This document shows positions 39,291 through 48,336 of a stretch of 64,000 bases of DNA, in pieces. Numbering within the stretch: the first letter of the stretch is position 1; every line of letters starts with the position of its first letter. The translations under genes were made by a program, and so were the position numbers. The notes under the pieces are model-generated. The model was not told the DNA's origin, did not search any database, and was given only the letters and a program-made list of their open reading frames with translations. Source of the stretch: an uncultured Hungatella sp. (GTDB lineage: Bacteria > Bacillota > Clostridia > Lachnospirales > Lachnospiraceae); NCBI GenBank assembly GCA_910585645.1, contig CAJUFP010000004.1, forward strand, positions 26,763 through 90,762, read 5' to 3'.

Positions 39291-40607
39291 ATGGCAGATT
39301 TTGAAAAGATCAAGGAAGCCGCCCAGAACTACGGCAGCGATATGAACGCGTTTTTGAGAGCCATCGTGAAGAATCCCGGGGAGAGCTGTGATGAGAAGGC
39401 TCACATTGAGACCATTGCGGCTGAGATGAGAAAAGTGGGGTTTGATGAGGTTCAGATCGACCCCCAGGGTAATGTGATCGGATACATGGGAACCGGGGAC
39501 CGGATTATTGCCTATGACGCTCACATTGACACAGTGGGCATCGGAAATATTGAGAACTGGGATTTTGACCCTTATGAGGGCTATGAGAATGAGACGGAGA
39601 TCGGCGGCCGGGGCGTTTCCGACCAGTGCGGCGGCATTGTCTCCTCTGTGTACGGCGCGAAGATCATGAAGGACATGAACCTGATTCCAAAAGGCTGCAA
39701 GGTTATGGTGGTGGGAAGCGTTCAGGAGGAGGACTGCGACGGTCTCTGCTGGCAGTACATTATCCATGAAGATAAGGTCCGCCCGGAGTTTGTGGTCTCC
39801 ACAGAGCCTACGGACGGCGGCATCTACCGGGGACAGAGAGGGCGTATGGAGATCCGGGTGGACGTGAGAGGCGTTTCCTGCCACGGCTCCGCTCCGGAGA
39901 GAGGCGACAACGCCATCTACAAGATGGCTGACATCCTTCAGGATATCCGTGCCCTCAATGAGAATGACGCGGACGACAAGACAGAGATCAAGGGCCTTGT
40001 GAAAATGCTTGACCCCAAGTACAACAAGGACTGGGAAGAGGCCCGGTTCCTTGGGAGAGGTACGATCACTACCTCCCAGATCTTCTACACCTCCCCAAGC
40101 CGCTGCGCGGTTGCGGACTCCTGCTCTGTGTCTCTGGACCGCCGCATGACCTTTGGTGAGACCTGGGAAAGCTGTCTGGAGGAGATCCGCTCCCTTCCAA
40201 GCGTGAAAAAGTACGGGGATGATGTAAAGGTGTCCATGTATAACTATGACCGTCCGTCTTATACAGGGTGTGTGTATGAGATTGAGTGCTATTTCCCCAC
40301 CTGGGCGATCCCTAAGGATCATAAGGTGACAAAGGCTCTGGAGAGCGCTTATACCAGCCTTTACGGCCAAAAGAGAATCGGAGCCCCGGAGACTCTGGAA
40401 ATGAGGCAGGCCCGTCCTCTGACCGATAAGTGGACCTTCTCTACCAACGGAGTTTCCATCATGGGAAGAAACGGGATTCCGTGTATCGGCTTCGGGCCCG
40501 GCGCTGAGGCCCAGGCTCATGCGCCCAATGAGAAGACGTGGAAACAGGATCTGGTTACCTGTGCGGCAGTGTACGCGGCCCTTCCGGGGGAATATTTTGC
40601 GGAATAG
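39291..40607 (+). CDS. ygeY: YgeY-family M20-type hydrolase
   Basis: 438 residues from the start at 39291 (AAGGAGATA). A dinuclear zinc peptidase/deacylase-fold enzyme annotated as selenium metabolism-linked hydrolase. The M20 metal motifs are [10 protein letters not shown] near 81 and [10 protein letters not shown] near 148; a further histidine is in [12 protein letters not shown]. YgeY is always found with ygeX and ygeW in purine clusters and probably cleaves an amide of a ring-opened ureide. It lies between ygeX and ygeW on the same strand. Confidence 0.92.
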   Translation: MADFEKIKEAAQNYGSDMNAFLRAIVKNPGESCDEKAHIETIAAEMRKVGFDEVQIDPQGNVIGYMGTGDRIIAYDAHIDTVGIGNIENWDFDPYEGYENETEIGGRGVSDQCGGIVSSVYGAKIMKDMNLIPKGCKVMVVGSVQEEDCDGLCWQYIIHEDKVRPEFVVSTEPTDGGIYRGQRGRMEIRVDVRGVSCHGSAPERGDNAIYKMADILQDIRALNENDADDKTEIKGLVKMLDPKYNKDWEEARFLGRGTITTSQIFYTSPSRCAVADSCSVSLDRRMTFGETWESCLEEIRSLPSVKKYGDDVKVSMYNYDRPSYTGCVYEIECYFPTWAIPKDHKVTKALESAYTSLYGQKRIGAPETLEMRQARPLTDKWTFSTNGVSIMGRNGIPCIGFGPGAEAQAHAPNEKTWKQDLVTCAAVYAALPGEYFAE

Positions 40608-40639
40608 AAATAAAATAGTAAATGTTGGTTCGGCGGAGG

Positions 40640-40700
40640 ATTTGTGAGCCCCACAGGAGCCATGTCCTGTCAGGGTTCAGAAATGCCGGATGCCTGCTGC
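40640..40700. repeat. Diverged half of the 33.7-kb inverted-repeat element
   Basis: The segment with TCCTGTCAGGGTTCAGAA and TGCC matches the left arm and loop start of the units at 33678 and 33991, but the right arm is missing. Instead ACAGGA and TCCTGT form a small local hairpin. It lies in the ygeY-ygeW gap. Confidence 0.55.
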
Positions 40701-40796
40701 CATTACACTTTTGCACGGTCAGCGCGGTAAATGCGCAGACCTGTGTGAATGGTTACGCCCAAGGAACAAAAACGTTAACTTTATCAGGAGGATGTT

Positions 40797-41990
40797 ATGA
40801 AGACTTTACAGGATTATATTGACAAATTAAATAAACTGAATTTTAAGGAGATGTACAACGGCGACTTTTTCCTTACCTGGGAGAAGACGGATGAGGAGCT
40901 TGAGGCAGTGTTTACGGTTGCCGACGCTCTTCGGTTTATGAGGGAGAACAACATTTCCACCAAGGTGTTTGAGAGCGGTCTGGGGATTTCTTTGTTCCGC
41001 GATAATTCTACCCGCACAAGGTTTTCTTTTGCCTCTGCCTGCAATCTGCTGGGGCTGGAGGTTCAGGATCTGGATGAGGGCAAATCTCAGGTGGCTCACG
41101 GTGAGACGGTTCGGGAAACAGCCAACATGATCTCTTTTATGGCTGACGTGATCGGTATCCGCGATGATATGTACATCGGCAAGGGCAACAAGTATATGCA
41201 TGAGGTGGTTGACGCCGTGACACAGGGCAACAAGGACGGGATTCTGGAGCAGAAGCCTACCCTGGTTAACTTACAGTGCGATATCGACCATCCCACCCAG
41301 GCTATGGCGGATATGCTTCACATTATCCATGAGTTTGGCGGCGTTGAAAATTTAAAGGGCAAGAAGCTGGCTATGACCTGGGCTTACTCTCCTTCCTACG
41401 GAAAGCCATTGTCTGTTCCCCAGGGAATCATCGGCCTGATGACCCGCTTTGGCATGGATGTGGTGCTGGCTCACCCGGAGGGATATGAGGTGTTCCCGGA
41501 GGTTGAGGATGTGGCTGCCGCCAACGCCAGGAAATCCGGCGGCACCTTTACCAAGACCAACAGTATGGCGGAGGCATTTAAGGATGCTGACATCGTTTAT
41601 CCCAAGAGCTGGGCTCCTTTTGCGGCTATGGAGAAGAGGACAGAGCTGTACGGAAACGGCGACACGGAAGGCATCAAGGCTCTGGAGAAGGAGCTTCTGG
41701 CACAGAACGCCCAGCACAAGGATTGGGCCTGCACAGAGGAACTTATGGCCACCACAAAGAACGGAAAGGCCCTTTACATGCACTGCCTCCCGGCGGATAT
41801 CTCCGGCGTCAGCTGCAAGGAGGGCGAAGTGGACGCTTCTGTATTTGACCGCTACAGAGACCCTCTGTACAAGGAGGCCAGCTTTAAGCCTTATATTATC
41901 GCCGCCATGATCTTCCTTGCCAAATTTGCCGACCCGGCGGATGTTCTGAAGAAGTTAGAGGAAAAAGGGACTCCAAGAGTGTTTAAATAA
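40797..41990 (+). CDS. ygeW: YgeW-family carbamoyltransferase
   Basis: 397 residues. A knotted aspartate/ornithine carbamoyltransferase-like enzyme; in these clusters it is thought to run in the phosphorolytic direction, passing a carbamoyl group to phosphate. Key motifs: DNSTRTRFSFASA near 63 (carbamoyl phosphate loop), DHPTQAMADML near 165, and MHCLPADISG near 327. It is longer than aspartate carbamoyltransferases, as usual for YgeW. AGGAGG precedes the start. Carbamate kinase follows and would harvest ATP from carbamoyl phosphate. Confidence 0.93.
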   Translation: MKTLQDYIDKLNKLNFKEMYNGDFFLTWEKTDEELEAVFTVADALRFMRENNISTKVFESGLGISLFRDNSTRTRFSFASACNLLGLEVQDLDEGKSQVAHGETVRETANMISFMADVIGIRDDMYIGKGNKYMHEVVDAVTQGNKDGILEQKPTLVNLQCDIDHPTQAMADMLHIIHEFGGVENLKGKKLAMTWAYSPSYGKPLSVPQGIIGLMTRFGMDVVLAHPEGYEVFPEVEDVAAANARKSGGTFTKTNSMAEAFKDADIVYPKSWAPFAAMEKRTELYGNGDTEGIKALEKELLAQNAQHKDWACTEELMATTKNGKALYMHCLPADISGVSCKEGEVDASVFDRYRDPLYKEASFKPYIIAAMIFLAKFADPADVLKKLEEKGTPRVFK

Positions 41991-42091
41991 TCCGTATGGA
42001 AGCGCGGGCATTTCCCATGTCCCATATTGCGTCAGGGGAATGATCGGACAAATGCCTGCGCTTACGCCCAGTGAAAGGAATGGAATCATAA

Positions 42092-43036
42092 ATGTCTAAG
42101 AAGAAACGAATTGTGATTGCCCTTGGGGGAAACGCCCTGGGCAATACGCTTCCGGAACAGATGAAGGCCGTAAAGATTACGGCTAAGGCTATTGTGGATC
42201 TGATCGAAGAGGGATGCGAAGTGGTGGTGGCCCACGGAAACGGCCCCCAGGTTGGCATGGTGAACAATGCCATGATCGCCCTGACCCATGAGGATGCAGA
42301 CCAGCCCAACACGCCTCTTTCCGTGTGCGTGGCCATGAGCCAGGCCTACATAGGGTATGATCTGCAGAATGCGCTGCGGGAGGAAATGCTCAACCGTGGT
42401 ATTGAAAATATTCCGGTGGCCACTATGATCACCCAGGTGCGGGTGGATGAACATGACCCGGCATTTGACGCTCCCTCAAAACCCATCGGGAAGTTTGTGT
42501 CCCCTGACCAGGCCAAGATGATGGAGGAGAAGTTTCACTACATCATGAAGGAGGATTCAGGCCGTGGCTACCGCCGTGTGGTGGCTTCCCCAAAACCTGT
42601 GGAGATCATTGAGATCGGCACCATCCGGACCATGGTGGAATCCGGGGACCTGGTAATCGCCTGCGGCGGCGGCGGGATTCCGGTAATCCGTCAGGGGAAC
42701 CATTTAAAGGGGGCCAGCGCTGTCATTGACAAGGACTTTGCCAGCTGTCTCCTTGCAAAAGAACTGGACGCGGATTTCCTAATCATTCTTACGGCTGTGG
42801 AGCAGGTGGCTCTGAATTTTGGAAAACCGGATGAAAAATGGCTTTCGGATGTGTCTTTGGAGGAGGCTGACCGGTATATAAAAGAGGGGCATTTCGCGCC
42901 TGGGTCTATGCTTCCTAAGGTGCAGGCCGCCGTGGATTTCGCCGGGTCAAAGAAGGGAAGGACCGCACTGATTACGCTGCTGGAAAAATCCAGGGACGCG
43001 ATTCAGGGGAAGACTGGGACTATGTTTCATATGTAG
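42092..43036 (+). CDS. arcC: Carbamate kinase
   Basis: 314 residues, standard length. It transfers phosphate from carbamoyl phosphate to ADP, giving ATP, ammonia and carbon dioxide. Motifs: IALGGNAL at the start, VVVAHGNGPQVG near 45, VIACGGGGIPVI near 190, and VIDKDFASCLLA near 217. It is the last gene of the plus-strand purine run and is the energy-conserving step with YgeW. It resembles the YqeA copy of carbamate kinase in enterobacterial purine clusters by context. Confidence 0.95.
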   Translation: MSKKKRIVIALGGNALGNTLPEQMKAVKITAKAIVDLIEEGCEVVVAHGNGPQVGMVNNAMIALTHEDADQPNTPLSVCVAMSQAYIGYDLQNALREEMLNRGIENIPVATMITQVRVDEHDPAFDAPSKPIGKFVSPDQAKMMEEKFHYIMKEDSGRGYRRVVASPKPVEIIEIGTIRTMVESGDLVIACGGGGIPVIRQGNHLKGASAVIDKDFASCLLAKELDADFLIILTAVEQVALNFGKPDEKWLSDVSLEEADRYIKEGHFAPGSMLPKVQAAVDFAGSKKGRTALITLLEKSRDAIQGKTGTMFHM

Positions 43037-43101
43037 GGGGGAGCGGGGCTCCTTTGACAGGTGGGAAGACGATAACGGTACATTTTTATTGATACTGAAA
43101 A

Positions 43102-43131
43102 AATGCCTGGGCTGATATGTGTCCAGGCATT
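43102..43131. terminator. Bidirectional terminator
   Basis: AATGCCTGG (43102-43110) and CCAGGCATT (43123-43131) form a 9-bp stem. Minus-strand reading gives six T after the stem, so it mainly ends the hypothetical gene at 43173; it may also stop the carbamate kinase transcript. Confidence 0.75.
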
Positions 43132-43172
43132 CTAATCTGTTATGTGTATATTTGACTTACTCTTTTATATGC

Positions 43173-43568
43173 CTATTCCGGATTATCGTCCACAATCACA
43201 TCACATTGATCGTCCCCATCATAATCCACAATATATCCCGGCGTAATACATCCTTCTGTCAGGTTTTTCAGATCAGCACAGGCATTTTCCCCACATTCAC
43301 ACTGACTAAAACAGATATCAGGGTTATAAAATACATTAAGAACCGTCTTCCCTCCGCTGCTCATGTCAAACCACGGAACACTGTGTCCAAATCTGTCCCG
43401 AAAACACGTTTCATCCTCATAAACAGCGCCGTCTGTATACCGGGTCAATCCATTGACACGTTCATCTATCATCTTTATGGTATGTTTTACAAAAAAGTCT
43501 TCATTGTCATACACAACCTGTAACTGGCCCTTTGCCCGGCCTAAATGACTCATCAATCTTAATGCCAT
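43173..43568 (-). CDS. Hypothetical acidic cysteine-containing protein
   Basis: 131 residues, unrecognised family. It has a good ribosome site (AAGGAGAAC) and a terminator downstream. The sequence is acidic and tyrosine/aspartate-rich, with a cysteine cluster ICFSQCECGENAC near 89-101 and a strongly acidic tail, DYDGDDQCDVIVDDNPE. No signal peptide or membrane segment is seen. It is 65 nt from the GHKL kinase gene on the same strand. The cysteines could bind metal, but nothing more can be said. Confidence 0.65.
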   Translation of the reverse strand: MALRLMSHLGRAKGQLQVVYDNEDFFVKHTIKMIDERVNGLTRYTDGAVYEDETCFRDRFGHSVPWFDMSSGGKTVLNVFYNPDICFSQCECGENACADLKNLTEGCITPGYIVDYDGDDQCDVIVDDNPE

Positions 43569-43633
43569 AATGTTCTCCTTCCTGCCACATTTTAATTATA
43601 CAGAAAAAAATGCCCTTTACAATAAAATTCCCA

Positions 43634-44956
43634 TTATCTCTCCCCTTTTCCAAACAGCAGCACCGAAGCCCGAAATTCCGTATCCGTCCTCTCAAACTTA
43701 GCGGTTCCGCCAAACCGGGCGGCTGTGGCGCGGACAGATGAAAGCCCAAGACCAAGCCCCGGATGGTCATAATCCTGAACATCGGAGGACCGGGGGATCT
43801 TTGACTGGGGGTAAAAACTGTTATCCACGGTAAAAGACAGGGCATAGGGCGGCGTAAAAAGTCCATGAACCCGGATATAACGGTTCTGGGAGGGCTCCAG
43901 TCCGCGGCAGGCAGAGAGGGCATTTTCCAGCAGATTCCCAAGGAGGACGCACACATCCGACTCCGGTATAGGAAGCTGTTTCGGCAGCGGAAGGGAAACC
44001 TCCACCTGAATCCCCTCATCTTTTGCCTGGGTCAGATAAAAGCGCATGATGGTGTCCACCGCATAATTTCCGCAGTACAAAAACATATCCGCAGGTTCCG
44101 GAATCGACTGCCCGTAGATGCGTATATATTCTCTCAGGGCGTCCTTATCGCCCTCCTCCAGATATCCCTGTATGAGCACAAGATGCTGGCGCAGGTCGTG
44201 TCTGGCCCGCCGGGTTTCCTCAATGCGTTTCAGCAGCAGCGCGTACTGCTCCTTGTGCATATCAGCCAGCAGCCTGTTATTCTTCGTCTCCGCCTCCAGC
44301 AGCGCCTGCCTGCGGGCTGCCTGCAGCAAGCGTATCAGCAGCATATATTCCACCAGCGTGCCAAGGAACAAAAAGAGCCTGGAAAGCAGAAACGGGAGAC
44401 TTCTTGCCATTTCCGGCGTCATTCTTATACTGTAAACGAAAGAAGTCACCAGGGTCAGGGCAGGTATGATCCAAAAATGGGAAATGATATATTCTTCTTT
44501 TGTGTCCACGATTTCATGGCATGTCTGCTTAAACAATTTCAGCAGAAACGGGACCGTCGCCGCCATTACAGCCAGATGCAAAAGACCATTGGCGCAGCCG
44601 TAAACACCCGCGTCCGTCAAGCCGACAAACCGGGCCTGTAAAAAACTGGCTATGCCCCGGTTAAGTCCCAAATACGCAAGTAAAAAAAAGTAGACAAACA
44701 GAACCACGCCCAGACGCAGCTTCACCAGATACAGAAACACAATCAGGTGAATCAGTCCGAACAAAAAATCCAACAACCGCGCGGACACGATCTCCGGCGC
44801 AAGAAAATAAAAGCAGGCGCATTTGAATAAAAACATCAAAAAAAGTATGGAAAATGTCCGCCGTTTAGAAAACCGCAGATATCCATTCCAAAAAGGATAG
44901 TATCCAAGAATCTGATAAGGGAGCGTAGCAACAGGCGCTGAAATCATATAATCCAT
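43634..44956 (-). CDS. GHKL-domain sensor histidine kinase (AgrC-like)
   Basis: 440 residues from the start at 44956 (GGAAGGTGA seven nt upstream). The first half has about six membrane segments. A cytoplasmic helix follows, with the phosphoacceptor region RRARHDLRQHLVLIQGYLEEG near residue 256. The GHKL ATPase is recognised by LLGNLLENALSACRG (N box) and GLGLSSVRATAARFGG (G box). This is the AgrC/ComD-type quorum or peptide sensor layout. No LytTR response regulator lies next to it in this window, so it is an orphan kinase. Confidence 0.88.
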   Translation of the reverse strand: MDYMISAPVATLPYQILGYYPFWNGYLRFSKRRTFSILFLMFLFKCACFYFLAPEIVSARLLDFLFGLIHLIVFLYLVKLRLGVVLFVYFFLLAYLGLNRGIASFLQARFVGLTDAGVYGCANGLLHLAVMAATVPFLLKLFKQTCHEIVDTKEEYIISHFWIIPALTLVTSFVYSIRMTPEMARSLPFLLSRLFLFLGTLVEYMLLIRLLQAARRQALLEAETKNNRLLADMHKEQYALLLKRIEETRRARHDLRQHLVLIQGYLEEGDKDALREYIRIYGQSIPEPADMFLYCGNYAVDTIMRFYLTQAKDEGIQVEVSLPLPKQLPIPESDVCVLLGNLLENALSACRGLEPSQNRYIRVHGLFTPPYALSFTVDNSFYPQSKIPRSSDVQDYDHPGLGLGLSSVRATAARFGGTAKFERTDTEFRASVLLFGKGER

Positions 44957-44983
44957 AGGTATGTCACCTTCCATCATTGAACG

Positions 44984-46384
44984 TTACAAAACCTGCCAGT
45001 ATCCGTTTTTATTTGAACCGACACGCTTAATATATCCATTCTTCCGCAAAAAGGAAATATTATTCTGTATGGCAGTCTTTCCGATCCCTGCGATCTCCAT
45101 GAGCTGAGGCTGTGTTATATTAGGATTGTTTCGCATCTCTCTTAAAATCAATTCATGGGTCGGGTTTAAATTTTTCTCTTTATCCCCCACTTTATCCCCC
45201 ACTTTATCCCCCACTTTATCCCCCACATCAGGCAATATTTTCTCAAATGGAATCGTAACCACAATCGAATTTTCTCTAAATTCGAACGCTTCCTTTCCAT
45301 ATACTTGCGTAATAACCGGAACACCTCTTCCTGAACGTTCACTGATATGAAGCTGCAAAAAAATATCGGAAAGGCGCCTGTTAACCGGAACCGATTCTCC
45401 CAAAAAGAATCCCTCTAATGTCTGCTTGGGCGCAAGCGTTCCTCTGGACAGTATCTCAATACGATTTGAATATATGGTGATCATCGGCGCATTTCCGTCG
45501 ATCCATGCGTTGTGGACAAAGGCATTTATGATCGCTTCGCGAAATGCGTTTTGGTCGAACAGCGGCACCTCCATCCGCTCTACTACCCTGTTTGTTTCAT
45601 CTGCCTGCATAATATTAATCACATCTCCATATTCCAATACTTTATCCAGTGAAATCAATATACAGCTATTTCCAAACTCTCTCACCGAATATAAGGGAGA
45701 CGCTTTATCCATTCCCCTGAAAATTGACACGCGTACCGGTATCTGGCTGTTATCGGATACTAATTGGGCCAAAAGATTATATCTCCCATCTTTTGTCAGC
45801 AATCCAAGATTTTTCTTAAAAGTATCTTTATTTAATACGATTCCTCTGTCTTCATAATACAGAAATAGCTTTCGAAACGTTAAATTCTCCTCATAACTTT
45901 CTGTACTTTCCATTGTAGGCAGTCCATTTCGAAGCACATCAAACAGCTTTGACTCCCGTTCAGGATATTTGTTTAGATTTACCTTACTGGAACCGATCCT
46001 GATAAACCGATTTCCATTAAACGAAGTCGGGATGAGCTTTGCTGCCGGTATAGTCAATACAACTATACGCTTTCCCTTTATACTTATCTCATGAAAAACA
46101 AAATTCATGTCAGGAACAATCTGCCTTGCCAAAAAGTGTTCTAACGGTTCCCCTTTTACATCTCTATGAAAGTCAAAGGATGTATTGGTAAGCTTATGTG
46201 TAACATTATCTACGCCCCAAATCACGTACGCGTTTTCCTTACCGCACATAGCAGCGGCATTGGACATGGATGAAATGTACTCTCCTATGCCAACAGCATC
46301 ATACCAGCTGTCTTTAAATTCGAACCAGTTTTCCTCTGATGTATGTGCAATTAATCCTTTTACAACAGATTTTATATCATCCAT
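44984..46384 (-). CDS. AlbA_2/Schlafen-type ATP-binding regulator with winged helix
   Basis: 466 residues from the start at 46384 (AAAGGAGAC). The N-terminal AlbA_2 domain shows ENWFEFKDSWYD and ISSMSNAAAMCGKENAYVIWG; the middle has an HATPase_c_4-like part with FREAIINAFVHNAW near 283 and RSGRGVPVI; the C-terminus is a winged helix (NPNITQPQLMEIAGIGKTAI). Such proteins are common transcriptional regulators or defence-linked proteins of unknown input. Between the ATPase and winged helix the linker is VGDK repeated four times, from a 12-nt tandem repeat. Confidence 0.85.
   Translation of the reverse strand: MDDIKSVVKGLIAHTSEENWFEFKDSWYDAVGIGEYISSMSNAAAMCGKENAYVIWGVDNVTHKLTNTSFDFHRDVKGEPLEHFLARQIVPDMNFVFHEISIKGKRIVVLTIPAAKLIPTSFNGNRFIRIGSSKVNLNKYPERESKLFDVLRNGLPTMESTESYEENLTFRKLFLYYEDRGIVLNKDTFKKNLGLLTKDGRYNLLAQLVSDNSQIPVRVSIFRGMDKASPLYSVREFGNSCILISLDKVLEYGDVINIMQADETNRVVERMEVPLFDQNAFREAIINAFVHNAWIDGNAPMITIYSNRIEILSRGTLAPKQTLEGFFLGESVPVNRRLSDIFLQLHISERSGRGVPVITQVYGKEAFEFRENSIVVTIPFEKILPDVGDKVGDKVGDKVGDKEKNLNPTHELILREMRNNPNITQPQLMEIAGIGKTAIQNNISFLRKNGYIKRVGSNKNGYWQVL
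45179..45226. repeat. 12-bp tandem repeat, four perfect copies, inside the AlbA_2 gene
   Basis: TTTATCCCCCAC repeated four times without a mismatch, encoding (VGDK)4 in the linker before the winged helix. Copy-number change would keep the frame and alter linker length. Confidence 0.9.
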
Positions 46385-46452
46385 GACTGTCTCCTTTCCG
46401 CACAAAGGCCCTCATTCCTTACCAAACAGCCAACTCCCCGCCTCAAACACCT

Positions 46453-46923
46453 TTACAGCTCCGCCCTCTCCATCCTGACAAGAAACTCCTTCGTCCCTTC
46501 CTCCAGCTTTCTCTCCCCTGTCAGGCAAAACCCATGCAGCTGGTAAAACGAAACCGCTCTGACATTTTTCTCCAATGCCCACAGAGACTTTCCATGCAGT
46601 TCCCTTACCGCATACTCCACCAGTTCTCCCCCAACGCCCTCACTCTGAAAAAACGTATCCACATACAGCTTGCAGATTTCCCTTCCGTCCACCTGGACAA
46701 ATCCTTTTATTACCATATCCTCATACACATACAGTTTCTCTCTCACATCATCCCTGCCAAAATAACCATTAACCAGCGAAACCACCTGCAATTCCCCAAA
46801 GGAAAATTCTATGTCCTTAAAAATGGGAAAATAATTTACCCGGTTATTGAAAACAAAGATTTCCGCGATTCTTGACAGATCATTCTGACTGGCTTTTCTA
46901 ATATTCAACCGGGTCCCTCCCAT
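46453..46923 (-). CDS. GNAT family N-acetyltransferase
   Basis: 156 residues. The fold is recognised by RKASQNDLSRIAEIF at the start, VIKGFVQVDGREICKLYVD in the middle and the acetyl-CoA loop region FFQSEGVGGELVEYAV near 91-106, followed by VRAVSFYQLHGF. The substrate is unknown. The start overlaps the end of the XRE regulator gene by 26 nt. A TTG at 46908 preceded by GGGAGGG would give the more usual N-terminus LNIRKAS and is a real alternative. Confidence 0.85.
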   Translation of the reverse strand: MGGTRLNIRKASQNDLSRIAEIFVFNNRVNYFPIFKDIEFSFGELQVVSLVNGYFGRDDVREKLYVYEDMVIKGFVQVDGREICKLYVDTFFQSEGVGGELVEYAVRELHGKSLWALEKNVRAVSFYQLHGFCLTGERKLEEGTKEFLVRMERAEL

Positions 46924-47752
46924 CCATGTTCGCCCTCACAGTTTTTCCCTCACGCCCTCCAAAGCCAAAGGAAACGCCTGCCAACACCAGCAGCATAAAG
47001 ATTGCCGCCCAGTCCCACATATGAAACACAGGGCCGCCTATCATCTTAGACAGCACCAGGTTAATCACCGCGACAAACAGGACTGCCAGCAGATACGATA
47101 CCCCAAAAGCGGCCGGTTTCCTCCGGCTTCCCATTTTTCTGAACACTCCGATCACCATCCACAAAAAGACAATGGAAATCACGGCCATAACCCCGCCGAT
47201 GGTAAAGACCTGCCCAACCTTTATGAGACGGCTCAGCACAAATAAATAGGGAATGATTAACACTGACAGCCACACAAAACATCCCACAATGCCCTTTTTC
47301 CCAAACCGGATCCCAGGCAGACAGACAGCCCAGCCAAACACAATGGAAACTGCAGGGATTAAAGACCACGTCACCCCGCCGGATATGGCGATATCACAGA
47401 TTAAACACACCGCCGCTGCCGTCATAAATAATGCGGAAAAGATGAAGATCAGAAACTTTTTTGACTTTACACGGTTTTCCCCGTTTCCTTTTATTACATC
47501 GAAATGCTCATTCTTCTTTTCCTCACCTGGTTCTCTGTCCTCCCTCTCTCCCTTTAATAGCTCATTTACTGTGATTCCCAATATGTCGCACAGCGCCAGC
47601 ATGATAGAAGAGTCCGGCAGACTTTTCCCTGTCTCCCATTTTGAAATTGCTCTGTCCGTAATATTCAGTTCTTCGGCCAGCTGGGCCTGGGTCAGCTTTT
47701 TTGCTTTGCGGCATTTAGAGATAAACGCGCCTACTTCTATTTGATTGACCAT
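46898..47752 (-). CDS. XRE-family regulator with membrane-spanning C-terminus
   Basis: 284 residues from the start at 47752 (GGAGGG). The N-terminal helix-turn-helix is clear: KLTQAQLAEELNITDRAISK (residues about 19-38), followed by WETGKSLPDSSIMLALCDIL. After a polar linker come about six hydrophobic segments up to the end. This two-part layout is common in Lachnospiraceae membrane-anchored regulators, whose signal is unknown. It is translationally coupled to the acetyltransferase gene. Confidence 0.88.
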   Translation of the reverse strand: MVNQIEVGAFISKCRKAKKLTQAQLAEELNITDRAISKWETGKSLPDSSIMLALCDILGITVNELLKGEREDREPGEEKKNEHFDVIKGNGENRVKSKKFLIFIFSALFMTAAAVCLICDIAISGGVTWSLIPAVSIVFGWAVCLPGIRFGKKGIVGCFVWLSVLIIPYLFVLSRLIKVGQVFTIGGVMAVISIVFLWMVIGVFRKMGSRRKPAAFGVSYLLAVLFVAVINLVLSKMIGGPVFHMWDWAAIFMLLVLAGVSFGFGGREGKTVRANMDGRDPVEY

Positions 47753-47823
47753 AACTTTTCCCTCCATGTAAAATTATACTATGAGTGTTCACTTTTTACA
47801 AGGAACTAATGGTTGAGGGCAGC

Positions 47824-47914
47824 GGTTCAACCATTGGTTGAGTGCAGGCTACTGGTCCCCCATGCCGGACCCAGCGCTGCCTGGCATGAAGGCTGCACGT
47901 AGTGGCAGCGAACC
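47824..47914. repeat. Nested hairpin element in the XRE-UPF0175 gap
   Basis: Three nested complementary pairs in order: GGTTC (47824) with GAACC (47914), TGCAG (47843) with CTGCA (47893), and CATGCC (47861) with GGCATG (47883). The GC-rich segment has no reading frame and lies in an otherwise plain 302-nt gap. It may be a dispersed palindromic repeat or a small RNA. Confidence 0.5.
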
Positions 47915-47975
47915 AGGCCACCCATTGGCGCGGGAGATTTTAAGTGACGGTCTGGGTACATATTCATAAATCAAG

Positions 47976-48004
47976 TTGAGAAAAAACATGAGTTATGATA
48001 TGAT
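47976..48004 (+). promoter_or_regulatory. Promoter of the UPF0175/DUF3368 pair
   Basis: TTGAGA (47976-47981) and TATGAT (47999-48004) with 17-nt spacing, about 50 nt before the first start codon. Confidence 0.6.
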
Positions 48005-48054
48005 AAAACAAACGAAAAGAAGTCAATTTTATAGTTTTATAAAGGAGTGATTGT

Positions 48055-48336
48055 ATGACTGTAACTGATGTCAAAATCCGGGTGCCTGTTGATATGGCCT
48101 CCTATGTAGTTCCCAAAGACGCAAAATCAGAGCTGATACGAAACGCTATGCTTCTGTACCCCTATATAAAAAACTTAACAATATCACATGGAAGAGCCGC
48201 CGAAATATTAGGAATTTCAAAATACGAACTTATTCATTTATATGGCAATCTTGGATTTCCCTATCTTGATCAGGATATCCAGGAGATTGAAGAAGAGGTT
48301 CAATATTGGAAGAAATTAAAAGGAGAACATGTATGA
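48055..48336 (+). CDS. UPF0175-family antitoxin-like protein
   Basis: 93 residues. The UPF0175 family holds small DNA-binding proteins that partner DUF3368 PIN-like toxins. A helix-turn-helix-like stretch is visible, LTISHGRAAEILGISKYELI near residues 43-62, followed by HLYGNLGFPYLD, the family hallmark. AAAGGAG precedes the start. The stop overlaps the start of the next gene, so the pair is translationally coupled in the usual antitoxin-first order. Confidence 0.88.
   Translation: MTVTDVKIRVPVDMASYVVPKDAKSELIRNAMLLYPYIKNLTISHGRAAEILGISKYELIHLYGNLGFPYLDQDIQEIEEEVQYWKKLKGEHV

Noticed and set aside
39024..40520. 498-codon frame opposite ygeY
   Set aside because: Long only because of codon bias of the ygeY strand; ygeY has metal motifs and a good start.
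40622..40822. 66-codon frame before ygeW
   Set aside because: Covers repeat-derived sequence and overlaps the strong ribosome site and start of ygeW.
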